Shown here: positions 44,166 through 54,135 of the stretch, one piece after another
How the letters are laid out: the number at the start of each line of letters is the position of its first letter
Numbering within the stretch: the first letter of the stretch is position 1
NCBI GenBank assembly: GCA_963854835.1
Contig: OY978526.1
Span: forward strand, 60,946,649-61,010,648
Direction: 5' to 3'
Length of the DNA stretch: 64,000 nt
Source of the DNA: Megamerina dolium
Taxonomy: Eukaryota; Arthropoda; Insecta; Diptera; Megamerinidae
The notes under the pieces: generated by a model
What the model was told of the DNA's origin: nothing
Seen by the model: the letters and a program-made list of their open reading frames with translations, nothing else
Databases searched by the model: none
Program-made: the position numbers and the translations under genes

Positions 44166-47100
44166 ATCGAGTCAGTTCAGCGGGGCGTGAACTGACTCCA
44201 ACAGTGGGTTGCCCCATCATTCACATTTCACAACTACAGCGTGTGCCAAGCAGCTTGACTATTGATGGAAAATTGGACAATATGGAATTCATGTTAACCC
44301 TGGACACTGGTGCATCACATTCTATAATCAAGAGCGATTTGGTAAAGAGGTTTGAGCCTTTAATGGGAATAAAATTGCGTACAGCAACGGGTGAGGATGC
44401 ACAAATTCTGGGCAAGATAAAGAAACGAGTATCTATTGGAAATTGCACATGGGAACATGAATTCATTGTGGCCGACATCATCGATGACGTAATAATTGGC
44501 GTTGATTTTATGATTGACAACGGATTTACGTTAGATTTAAATCAACGGATACTACGTTATGCAAATGTCGAACTACCATTGAACATCGGTTACAAGCGTA
44601 GTGGGAACATCAAACGAGTACTGGCATGTCAACGCCAAGAGGTTCCAGCAAAATCAGAAGCGGTGATATGGGCACAGATGAATGTGGATGATGGGACAGG
44701 CAAGTTGTGGCTGGTGGAAGCAGATAAAGAAATAACGAATAAAAACATCATACTTGGTAGGACGTTAGTAGAACCTAAAGAAAATGGAATAGTACCGGTG
44801 CGAATTTTAAATCCAACTAATACATCTACAGTTGTAAAGAAAGGAATGGTGATTGGTCATTGCCAGGAAGTTACTGCCGTAGTAGACTGCGAAAAGGGTT
44901 CGTCGATAAAAAGTGGAAGATCAGGAACTGGCAAGGCAGAAATAAAAGCACAGATGGAGGAATGGGCAGGTGTGCTTACCAAACAGCAAAAAGAAAAGGC
45001 TTTACAAGTATTGGAGAAGTACAGTTCAATATTTTCTTCAAATGGAAAAACTGGAGGACGAACAACCATCGTGAAGCATCACATTGACACCGGTGATACT
45101 AGACCAATTCGTCAAGCACCACGACGAGTTCCATTGGCTAAAAGAGACGAAGCCATTAAGCTGATTTCCGATATGCAGAAACAAGGTGTTATTGAACCAT
45201 CAGCGAGTCCATGGAGTTCACCAGTTGTGCTGGTAAAGAAGAAGGATGGAAGTACTCGATTCTGTGTGGATTACAGAAAGCTGAATGAGATTACGAAAAA
45301 AGACAGCTATCCACTGCCAAGAATCGATGACACTCTGGACACACTATCTGGTGCGAAGTGGTTCTCAACTCTTGATTTGCAAAGTGGCTACTGGCAAGTG
45401 GAACTTGGTAGGGAAGACAAAGAGAAAACAGCTTTCAGTATTGGCGATGGTCTATGGCAATTTACAGTCATGCCATTTGGTTTATGCAATGCGCCAGCTA
45501 CTTTCGAACGTTTGATGGAGCGTGTACTCAGAGGACTACACTGGAAAACGTGCTTGGTGTACCTCGATGACATTATTGTGATGGGAAAAGATTTTAACGA
45601 CCACCTGGAAAAGTTGAAAGAAGTATTTGAGCGTATACAATCAGCAGGGCTTAAACTGAATATGAAAAAGTGTTCACTCTTCAGGCAAGAAGTTAAATAT
45701 CTTGGTCATAAAGTAACAACAGAAGGGGTACATACCGACGAGGAGAAAGTAGCAGCAGTTCAAGAATGGCCTATTCCGTCGAATCTTCACGAGCTAAGAA
45801 GCTTCCTAGGCTTATGCACCTACTATAGACGATTTGTTCCTGGATTTGCAAACATCGCCAGCAGTATGCATGAGTTGACAAGAAAGAACAAACCATTTGT
45901 GTGGGGCGAGGACCAACAGAAAGCATTCGAACAGCTGAAAGAAAAACTCTGTTCAGCACCAATATTAGCGTATCCAGTACCTGGTCAAAAGTTTGTGTTG
46001 GACACAGATGCGAGTGGCTATGGAATAGGTGGTGTGCTCTCTCAGATCATAGATGGGCAAGAAAAAGTAATAGCATACTACAGTAAAGTCCTGTCGAAGT
46101 CAGAAAGAAATTACTGTGTCACACGAAGAGAGTTGCTCGCAATACTGGAATGTGTAAAGTATTTCCATAAATACTTGTACGGTCAGGCATTTCATCTACG
46201 AACTGACCACTCAGCGCTAAGGTGGTTATTGCAATTTAAAAACCCAGAAGGACAATTGGCGCGCTGGATTGAAAGGCTGCAGAGTTATGATTTTACCATC
46301 GAACATCGTAAAGGAGGACATCACGGCAACGCGGATGCTCTATCTCGTCGTCCTTGCAAAATGGAATGTAAACATTGTTCTCGAGTGGAAAGCAAGGAGC
46401 ACATTGTCGACATACGACTTACGAATATATTGCCGGAGGAGTCATGGACCACCGAACGAGTGCAAGAAGATCAGCGGAACGACCCAGATCTCGTAAAGAT
46501 TATGGAATACAAGGAGCAGGGCATACGTCCAGATTGGCAAGAAATGGCTAATGAGAGTCCAATAGCAAAGGCATACTGGGCGCAGTGGCAAAGCCTGCAC
46601 TTACGAGACGGATGTTTATTCCGAGCATGGGAAAGTGAGGATGGAAAAATCACTAATGATCTTCTAGTGGTACCCAAGGCGAGAATAAATGAAGTGATAG
46701 CTGAGTATCACAATGCCTCCAGTGGAGGGCATTTGGGAATAACCAAAACCGTCGAGAAAATAAAGAAACGATTTTATTGGGTTGGATGTCATGACCATGT
46801 CGCTGATTGGATTCGGAAGTGTAAGCAATGTGCAATGGCCAAAGGTCCCACTAAGAAAAGTCGTGGTAAGATGCACCAATACACCGTGGGTGCTCCATTT
46901 GAGCGGATTGCTATGGACATAGCTGGACCATTTCCAATAAGCAACGCAGGAAACAAGTATGTTCTGGTGGTTATAGATTACTTCAGTAAATGGCCTGAAG
47001 TATACCCCATTCCAAATCAAGAAGCTAGTACAGTTGCGGATGTATTCGTCAACCAATGGATTACTCGTTTTGGTGTACCGATGGAATTACACTCAGACCA

Positions 47101-47749
47101 AGGTCGAAATTTCGAATCAGTTGTATTCCAAGAGATATGCCGTATGCTGGGTATATACAAAACTCGTACAACACCTTTGCATCCACAATCTGATGGCATG
47201 GTAGAACGATTTAACCGTACCTTGGAGGAATATTTGAGAAAAGTCGTAGATAAATACCAAAGAGACTGGGATGTACATATACCAATGTTCCTCATGGCAT
47301 ATCGATGCGCACAACATGATACGACGGCAACTACACCGGCAATGGCAATTTTTGGAAACGAGTTAAGACTGCCAGCTGATTTAAAATTTGGAGTCGTAAC
47401 ACCAACGAGATCAACCGAAGGTAATTATACTAGTGAAAAGCGGGAACAGTTGGATGAAGTACATCAGTTCATCAGAGAACGGTCACAGATGATAAGCGAT
47501 AAGATGAAGGCCAGGTATGACTTGAAAGCAAATTCAAAAGGGTTCTATGAAGGAGAGCTTGTAATGCTTCATAATCCACAACGAAAGAAAGGCCTGTCCC
47601 CTAAACTACAGACTCATTGGGAAGGACCATATGAGATTATAGCAAAGATAAATGACGTAGTGTATCGCATTCAACGTGCCTGGAATAAAAGAGCAAAGTT
47701 TAAAGTAGTGCACTTGGAGCGACTTGCGCCATATCGAGGGGAAGTATAA
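44144..47749 (+). CDS. pol: Gypsy pol: protease, RT, RNase H, integrase
   Basis: Frame opens at 44144 after a TAA. The first in-frame initiator-like codon is a GTG at 44204, so expression as a gag-pol fusion is more likely than separate initiation. Counting from 44204: protease DTGAS at 34-38 and VIIGVDF; RT with YPLPRIDDTLD, FSTLDLQSGYWQ, MPFGLCNAPATF and the YLDDIIVMG box; RNase H from FVLDTDASGYGIGGVLS with HLRTDHSALRWL; integrase zinc domain HNASSGGHLGITKT...CKQC; core MDIAGPFPIS, HSDQGRNFES and MVERFNRTLEEYL holding the D, D, E triad. The C-terminus has the GPY-type motif HWEGPYEIIAKI. 1181 aa, no stops. Full enzymatic set. Confidence 0.95.
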   Translation, partial: HKSIVKLNRVSSAGRELTPTVGCPIIHISQLQRVPSSLTIDGKLDNMEFMLTLDTGASHSIIKSDLVKRFEPLMGIKLRTATGEDAQILGKIKKRVSIGNCTWEHEFIVADIIDDVIIGVDFMIDNGFTLDLNQRILRYANVELPLNIGYKRSGNIKRVLACQRQEVPAKSEAVIWAQMNVDDGTGKLWLVEADKEITNKNIILGRTLVEPKENGIVPVRILNPTNTSTVVKKGMVIGHCQEVTAVVDCEKGSSIKSGRSGTGKAEIKAQMEEWAGVLTKQQKEKALQVLEKYSSIFSSNGKTGGRTTIVKHHIDTGDTRPIRQAPRRVPLAKRDEAIKLISDMQKQGVIEPSASPWSSPVVLVKKKDGSTRFCVDYRKLNEITKKDSYPLPRIDDTLDTLSGAKWFSTLDLQSGYWQVELGREDKEKTAFSIGDGLWQFTVMPFGLCNAPATFERLMERVLRGLHWKTCLVYLDDIIVMGKDFNDHLEKLKEVFERIQSAGLKLNMKKCSLFRQEVKYLGHKVTTEGVHTDEEKVAAVQEWPIPSNLHELRSFLGLCTYYRRFVPGFANIASSMHELTRKNKPFVWGEDQQKAFEQLKEKLCSAPILAYPVPGQKFVLDTDASGYGIGGVLSQIIDGQEKVIAYYSKVLSKSERNYCVTRRELLAILECVKYFHKYLYGQAFHLRTDHSALRWLLQFKNPEGQLARWIERLQSYDFTIEHRKGGHHGNADALSRRPCKMECKHCSRVESKEHIVDIRLTNILPEESWTTERVQEDQRNDPDLVKIMEYKEQGIRPDWQEMANESPIAKAYWAQWQSLHLRDGCLFRAWESEDGKITNDLLVVPKARINEVIAEYHNASSGGHLGITKTVEKIKKRFYWVGCHDHVADWIRKCKQCAMAKGPTKKSRGKMHQYTVGAPFERIAMDIAGPFPISNAGNKYVLVVIDYFSKWPEVYPIPNQEASTVADVFVNQWITRFGVPMELHSDQGRNFESVVFQEICRMLGIYKTRTTPLHPQSDGMVERFNRTLEEYLRKVVDKYQRDWDVHIPMFLMAYRCAQHDTTATTPAMAIFGNELRLPADLKFGVVTPTRSTEGNYTSEKREQLDEVHQFIRERSQMISDKMKARYDLKANSKGFYEGELVMLHNPQRKKGLSPKLQTHWEGPYEIIAKINDVVYRIQRAWNKRAKFKVVHLERLAPYRGEV
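44156..44215 (+). promoter_or_regulatory. Predicted -1 frameshift signal: slippery heptamer plus pseudoknot
   Basis: GTTAAAC at 44156-44162 is read TTA-AAC in the gag frame and sits just before the gag stop. After a 6-nt spacer, GAGTCAGTTCA (44169-44179) and TGAACTGACTC (44188-44198) form a perfect 11-bp stem closing an 8-nt loop. The loop's GGGGC (44182-44186) can pair with GCCCC at 44211-44215, giving an H-type pseudoknot with a 2-nt first loop and a 12-nt last loop. Pol is open in the -1 frame from 44144, so slippage here would fuse gag to pol. Same elements in copy 2 (50072-50131). Confidence 0.8.
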
Positions 47750-47774
47750 AAACTTGTTCGGGACGAACAAGGTT

Positions 47775-47787
47775 AAGAGGAGGGCAG
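47775..47787 (+). promoter_or_regulatory. Gypsy copy 1 polypurine tract
   Basis: AAGAGGAGGGCAG lies immediately before the 3' LTR. Purine-rich except one C. It would prime plus-strand DNA. Confidence 0.7.
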
Positions 47788-48224
47788 TGTAACGAGTATC
47801 GATAGTTGATTACTCATCACTATTGTGACTGACTCTATTGGCAGCATCGAAACGAATGTCAACAAAAAGAAATAAGCGATAACCAGAACAAGCCAACGAG
47901 AAAGGAAGAGAAGAATCTCGATAAAGGAAGATTCTGGGGTGTTGCCAACAGAGTATAAATAGAGCCAGTGTTGAGAAGAAAAATCAATCTGCTACCGAAC
48001 GTGATTGCGAAAACATTGATACAGAGGCAAAAGTTGCAAGTACATTTAAGTGTTATAGTAAATAGTTGATTGTAAACAGTGTTGATTGTAAATAGAGATT
48101 ATTAAATAAATAGTTGCTGTATATAGTTGTATAAAATAAGTGTTGCAGTTATCATTAACAGAATCCAGTGATCGAACAAGGTAATTCAAATAGAATTAAA
48201 CGCTCACAGAATAAAAACGTAACA
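47788..48224 (+). repeat. Gypsy copy 1, 3' LTR
   Basis: 437 bp. I found no difference from the 5' LTR on reading through both. TATCGATA at 47797-47804. Followed by ATAT and then directly by the 5' LTR of copy 2. Confidence 0.95.
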
Positions 48225-48228
48225 ATAT

Positions 48229-48665
48229 TGTAACGAGTATCGATAGTTGATTACTCATCACTATTGTGACTGACACTATTGGCAGCATCGAAACGAATGT
48301 CAACAAAAAGAAATGAGCGATAACCAGAACAAGCCAACGAGAAAGGAAGAGAAGAATCTCGATAAAGGAAGATTCTGGGGTGTTGCCAACAGAGTATAAA
48401 TAGAGCCAGTGTTGAGGAGGAAAATCAATCGAATACCGAACGTGACTGCGCAAACATCTATACAGAGGCAAAAGTTGCTAGTACATTAAAGTGTTATTGT
48501 AAATAGTTGATTATAAACAGAGTTGATTGTAAATAGTGTTTATTAAATAAATTGTTGCTGTATATAGTTGTATAAAATAAGTGTTGCAGTTATTATTAAC
48601 AGAATCCAGTGATCGAACAAGATAATTCAAATAGAATTAAACGCTCACAGAATAAAAACGTAACA
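48229..48665 (+). repeat. Gypsy copy 2, 5' LTR
   Basis: Same boundaries as in copy 1 (TGTAACGAG ... ACGTAACA), with about twenty substitutions relative to copy 1 LTRs, clustered near the TATA-to-leader region. TATCGATA at 48238-48245. Confidence 0.92.
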
Positions 48666-48694
48666 ATTGGTGTCAGAAGTGGGATTCTGTAAAG

Positions 48695-49891
48695 ATGGTG
48701 AAAATTGACCAACTAAAAGTGGACCAGCTTAAAAAGCTGTTGGTAGAGATGAATCTATCGTCATCAGGTGCAAAGGCGGAACTGCTGGTGAGGCTGAGGC
48801 AAGCTATGGAGGCTAAGGGAATTAACGTAGAAGAACATGAGTTCTTCGAGGAAGCCGATATACAAGCAGTCGTACACGCTGAGGAAGAAAGCAAGATAGA
48901 TTCTAGTGGTCAACTAATGGAACTCATGAAATCCATGATGCAACAACAGCAGCAGCAACTGCAAGGAATTAATGCGGAGTTACAAGAAAATGCGTCTCGC
49001 ATTGACTCCAAGTTTCAAGAACATTCGGTACGTCAAGAAAACGCTATGGGAGAGTTCCAGAAAACAATTGACTCCAAGTTTCAAGAACATTCGGCTGAAT
49101 TGCGTATGGAAATTCAAGAAGGTTCGGCTCGACAAGAACACGTCATCGAAAATCTACAAAAAGGAATTGAACTTAGATTTCAGGAAACTTCCGGAACCAT
49201 TAATGAAAAGGTCACGGATTTAAAGGAACATGTAGATGACTTGGAAGATAAGTTCGAGAAATTACAGGACGAACTCAATCAACTAAAAATAAATGGACCA
49301 GCCACATCAGTGATTAGAGATTCAAGTACAATCAAATTAAAGCCACCAACATTTGACGGAAGCACGCCATTCAATATCTTCAAGCTTCAATTCGAGACAA
49401 TTCGAGCTTCGAAGAATCAATGGGATGATAGCGACAAGACTGCTGCTTTAATAGTCGCATTAAAAGGTAATGCTTCCGAGGTGTTACAGATGATTCCAGA
49501 GAAAGATCGTGGTAGCTATCAGTCACTGATGGACACACTCCAGCGAAAATATGGAAATGAATACAAGAGTCAATTACATCGAGTGGAATTGAGATCGCGA
49601 GTGCAACGGACTAATGAGAGCCTTCAGGAATTCGCTTCCGATATTGAGCGCTTATGTCATCTAGCGTTCTCCGGTAATTTGGAAGAGTTCGTCGAAAAAA
49701 TAAAAATAGAGGCATTCATAAATGGTATACGTGATGGAGAGACAAAGCGTGCCCTAGTCATGTCACCCAGGAATACTTATGCCGAAACAGTCAGTAGTGC
49801 CTTGACGTTTGAAGCCGCCAGTTTCATGTGTCGACCAATGCCACGGGTACGCCAATTAGAAACAGGCAGTAAAATCAGTAGTTCAGCCTGA
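48695..49891 (+). pseudogene. gag: Gypsy copy 2 gag, frameshifted before the zinc knuckle
   Basis: The first ~385 residues are intact (SAP motif, coiled coil, capsid-like region). Near 49865 about 30 bases replace a longer segment of copy 1, shifting the frame so that the protein ends KISSSA and the CCHC knuckle (still present in DNA at about 49938) is lost. The coiled coil differs from copy 1: the EHSAELR module sits after SKFQEHS here and before it in copy 1, and the LKEHVDRHDDLEEKL module is absent. Truncated gag could still bind itself through the coiled coil, which is speculative. Confidence 0.88.
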
Positions 49892-50071
49892 AGGAAGAAC
49901 AACAGGTCGACGCGAAAACAAGTTTACTGGTAAGTGTTTCATTTGTGACAAACCAGGACACATGGCGCGTGACTGCCGTCTACGACGAAAGCGATCAAGA
50001 TCCAATTCTCCAGGAAGACAAAAGAAGGAGAATAAGGTGGATAGCGATCGCTCCACTAACACAAATCCATC

Positions 50072-50131
50072 GTTAAACTAAATCGAGTCAGTTCAGCGGG
50101 GCGTGAACTGACTCCAACAGTGGGTGGCCCC
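50072..50131 (+). promoter_or_regulatory. Copy 2 equivalent of the frameshift pseudoknot
   Basis: GTTAAAC (50072-50078), 6-nt spacer, identical 11-bp stem (50085-50095 with 50104-50114) and GCCCC at 50127-50131 for the loop GGGGC. The flanking T before GCCCC in copy 1 is G here, but the five core pairs are kept. Confidence 0.75.
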
Positions 50132-53100
50132 ATCATTCACATTTCACAACTACAGCGTGTGCCAAGCAGCTTGACTATTGATGGAAAATTGGACAATATG
50201 GAATTCATGTTAACCCTGGACACTGGTGCATCACATTCTATAATCAAGAGCGATTTGGTAAAGAGGTTTGAGCCTTTAATGGGAATAAAATTGCGTACAG
50301 CAACGGGTGAGGATGCACAAATTCTGGGTAAGATAAAGAAACGAGTATCTATTGGAAATTGTGCATGAGAACATGAATTCATTGTGGCCGACATCATCGA
50401 TGACGTAATAATTGGTGTTGATTTTATGATTGACAACGGATTTACGTTAGATTTAAATCAACGGATACTACGTTATGCAAATGTCGAATTACCATTGAAC
50501 ATCGGTTACAAACGGAGTGGAACATGAAACGAGTACTCGCATGTCAACGCCAAGAGGTTCCAGCAAAATCAGAAGCGGTGATTTGGGCACAGATAAATGT
50601 GGATGATGGGACAGGCAAGTTGTGGTTAGTGGAAGCAGATGAAGAAATACAAAATAAAAACATCATACCTGGTAGGACGTTAGTGGAACCTAAAGAAAAT
50701 GGAATAGTACCTGTGCGAATATTAAATCCAACTAATACATCTATAGTTGTGAAGAAAGGAATGGTGATTGGTCATTGCCAGGAAGTCACTGCCGTAGTAG
50801 ACTGCGAAAAGAGTTCGTCGATAAAAAGTGGAAGATCAGGAACTGTCAGAGCGGAAATAAAAGCACAGATGGAAGAATGGGCAGGTGTGCTTACCAACCA
50901 GCAAAAAGAAAAGGCTTTACAACTATTGGAGAAGTACAGTTCAATCTTTTCTTCAAATGGAAAAACTGGAGGACGAACAACCATCGTGAAGCATCACATT
51001 GACACCGGTGATTCTAGACCAATTCGTCAAACACCACGACGAGTTCCATTGGCCAAAAGAGACGAAGCCATTAAGCTGATTTCCGATATGCAGAAACAAG
51101 GTGTTATTGAACCATCAGCGAGTCCATGGAGTTCACCAGTTGTGCTGGTAAAGAAGAAGGATGGAAGTACTCGATTCTGTGTGGATTACAGAAAGCTGAA
51201 TGAGATTACGAGAAAAGACAGCTATCCACTGTCAAGAATCGATGACACTCTGGACACACTAACTGGTGCGAAGTGGTTCTCAACTCTTGATTTGCAAAGT
51301 GGATACTGGCAAGTGGAACTTGGTAAGGAAGACAAAGAGAAAACAGCTTTCAGTATTGGCGATGGTCTATGGCAATTTACAGTCATGCCATTTGGTTTAT
51401 GCAATGCACCAGCTACTTTCGAACGTTTGATGGAGCGTGTACTCAGTGGACTACACTGGAAAACGTGCTTGGTGTACCTCGATGACATTATTGTGATGGG
51501 AAAAGATTTTAACGACCACCTGAAAAAGTTGAAAGAAGTATTTGAGCGTATACAATCAGCAGGGCTTAAACTGAATATGAAAAAGTGTTCACTCTTCAGG
51601 AGAGAAGTTAAATATCTTGGTCATAAAGTAACAACAGACGGGGTACATACTGACGAGGAGAAAGTAGCAGCAGTACAAGAATGGCCTATTCCGTCGAATC
51701 TTCACGAGTTAAGAAGCTTCCTGGGCTTATGTACCTACTATAGACGATTTGTTCCTGGATTTGCAAACATCGCCAGCAGTCTGCATGAGTTAACAAGAAA
51801 GAACAAACCATTTGTATGGGACGAAGACCAACAGAAAGCATTCGAACAACTGAAAGAAAAACTCTGTTCAGCACCAGTATTAGCGTATCCAATACCTGGT
51901 CAAAAGTTTGTGTTAGACACAGATGCGAGTGGCTATGGAATAGGTGGTGTGCTCTCTCAGATCATAGGTGGGCAAGAAAAAGTAATAGCATACTACAGTA
52001 AAATCCTGTCGAAGCCAGAAAGAAACTACTGTGTCACTCGAAGAGAGTTGCTCGCAATACTGGAATGTGTAAAGTATTTCCATAAATACTTGTACGGTCA
52101 GTCATTTCATCTACGAACTGACCACTCAGCGCTAAGGTGGTTATTGCAATTTAAAAACCCAGAAGGACAATTGGCGCGCTGGATTGAAAGGCTGCAGAGT
52201 TATGATTTTACCATCGAACATCGTAAAGGAGGACATCACGGCAACGCGGATGCTCTATCTCGTCGTCCTTGCAAAATGGAATGTAAACATTGTTCTCGAG
52301 TGGAAAGCAAGGAGCACATTGTCGACATACGACTTACGAATATATTGCCGGAGGAGTCATGGACCACCGAACGAGTGCAAGAAGATCAGCGGAACGACCC
52401 AGATCTCGTAAAGATTATGGAATACAAGGAGCAGGGCATACGTCCAGATTGGCAAGAAATGGGTAATGAGAGTCCAATAGCAAAGGCATACTGGGCGCAG
52501 TGGCAAAGCCTGCACTTACGAGACGGATGTTTATTCCGAGAATGGGAAAGTGAGGATGGAAAAATCACTAATGATCTTCTAGTGGTACCCAAGGCGAGAA
52601 TAAATGAAGTGATAGCTGAGTATCACAATGCCTCCAGTGGAGGGCATTTGGGAATCACCAAAACCGTCGAGAAAATAAAGAAACGATTTTATTGGGTTGG
52701 ATGTCATGACCATGTCGCTGATTGGATTCGGAAGTGTAAGCAATGTGCAATGGCCAAAGGTCCCACTAAGAAAAGTCGAGGTAAGATGCACCAATACACC
52801 GTGGGTGCTCCATTTGAGCGAATTGCTATGGACATAGCTGGGCCATTTCCAATAAGCAACGCAGGAAACAAATATGTTCTGGTGGTTTCAGTAAATGGCC
52901 TGAAGTATACCCCATTCCAAATCAGGAAGCTAGTACAGTTGCGGATGTATTCGTCAACCAATGGGTTACTCGTTTTGGTGTACCGATGGAGTTACACTCA
53001 GACCAAGGTCGAAATTTCGAATCAGTTGTATTCCAAGAGATATGCCGTATGCTGGGTATATACAAAACTCGTACAACACCTTTGCATCCACAATCTGATG

Positions 53101-53654
53101 GCATGGTAGAACGATTTAACCGTACCTTGGAGGAATATTTGAGAAAAGTCGTAGATAAATACCAAAGAGACTGGGATGTACATATACCAATGTTCCTCAT
53201 GGCATATCGATGCGCACAACATGATACGACGGCTACTACACCGGCAATGGCAATCTTTGGAAACGAGTTAAGACTGCCAGCTGATTTAAAATTTGGAGTT
53301 GTAACACCAACGAGATCAACCGAAGGAAATTATACTAGCGAAAAGCGGGAACAGTTGGATGAAGTACATCAGTTCATCAGAGAGCGGTCGCAGATGATAA
53401 GCGATAAGATGAAGGCCAGGTATGACTTGAAAGCAAATTCAAAAGGGTTCTATGAAGAAGAGCTTGTAATGCTTCATAATCCACAACGAAAGAAAGGCCT
53501 GTCCCCTAAACTACAGACTCATTGGGAAGGACCATATGAGATTATAGCAAAGATAAATGACGTAGTGTATCGTATTCAACGTGCCTGGAATAAAAGAGCA
53601 AAGTTTAAAGTAGTGCACTTAGAGCGACTTGCGCCATATCGAGGGGAAGTATAA
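50120..53654 (+). pseudogene. pol: Gypsy copy 2 pol, four open pieces
   Basis: Same domain order as copy 1 but broken. A TGA replaces a Trp codon at 50366-50368 shortly after the protease DTGAS. A one-base deletion near 50518 shifts the frame. A 10-bp deletion near 52886 removes DYF of the integrase core and shifts again (the open pieces are 50524-53109 and 52986-53654). RT keeps YLDDIIVMG, and RNase H and the C-terminal GPYEI motif are intact in sequence. It cannot make a working polymerase-integrase, though its RNA might be packaged by copy 1 proteins. Confidence 0.93.
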
Positions 53655-53692
53655 AAACTTGTTCGGGACGAACAAGGTTAAGAGGAGGGCAG

Positions 53693-54135
53693 TGTAACGA
53701 GTATCGATAGTTGATTACTCATCACTATTGTGACTGACACTATTGGCAGCATCGAAACGAATGTCAACAAAAAGAAATGAGCGATAACCAGAACAAGCCA
53801 ACGAGAAAGGAAGAGAAGAATCTCGATAAAGGAAGATTCTGGGGTGTTGCCAACAGAGTATAAATAGAGCCAGTGTTGAGGAGGAAAATCAATCGAATAC
53901 CGAACGTGACTGCGCAAACATCTATACAGAGGCAAAAGTTGCTAGTACATTAAAGTGTTATTGTAAATAGTTGGTTATAAACTTATTATAAAGTTGATTG
54001 TAAATAGTGTTTATTAAATAAATTGTTGCTGTATATAGTTGTATAAAATAAGTGTTGCAGTTATTATTAACAGAATCCAGTGATCGAACAAGATAATTCA
54101 AAAGAATTAAACGCTCACAGAATAAAAACGTAACA
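53693..54135 (+). repeat. Gypsy copy 2, 3' LTR
   Basis: 443 bp, closest to the copy 2 5' LTR (shares GAGGAGGAAAATC and CATCTATACAG) but with ACTTATTATAA inserted near 53980. Purine tract AAGAGGAGGGCAG precedes it. Confidence 0.92.

Larger units (their letters stand above)
42263..48224 (+). mobile_element. Gypsy-type LTR retrotransposon, intact (copy 1)
   Basis: 5962 bp with 437-bp LTRs that look identical base for base, flanked by the 4-bp duplication ATAT (42259-42262 and 48225-48228). Gag and pol are both open, and pol order is protease-RT-RNase H-integrase, the Ty3/gypsy plan. There is no third (env-like) ORF. Everything needed in cis is visible: TATA box, poly(A) signals, primer site, frameshift region, purine tract. 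Likely a very recent, possibly active copy. Confidence 0.95.
48229..54135 (+). mobile_element. Gypsy-type LTR retrotransposon, broken (copy 2)
   Basis: Same family and orientation, about 5.9 kb. LTRs are 437 bp and 443 bp, the 3' one with a 7-bp net insertion near 53973-53995 and a one-base loss near 54102. Flanks are ATAT on the left and ATAC on the right (54136-54139), one base off a perfect duplication. Gag and pol carry several inactivating changes. Older than copy 1. Confidence 0.93.

Noticed and set aside
44204..44206. Independent GTG start for gypsy pol
   Set aside because: The pol frame is open upstream across the gag stop and a strong frameshift signal sits there. A GTG start is not normal in eukaryotes.
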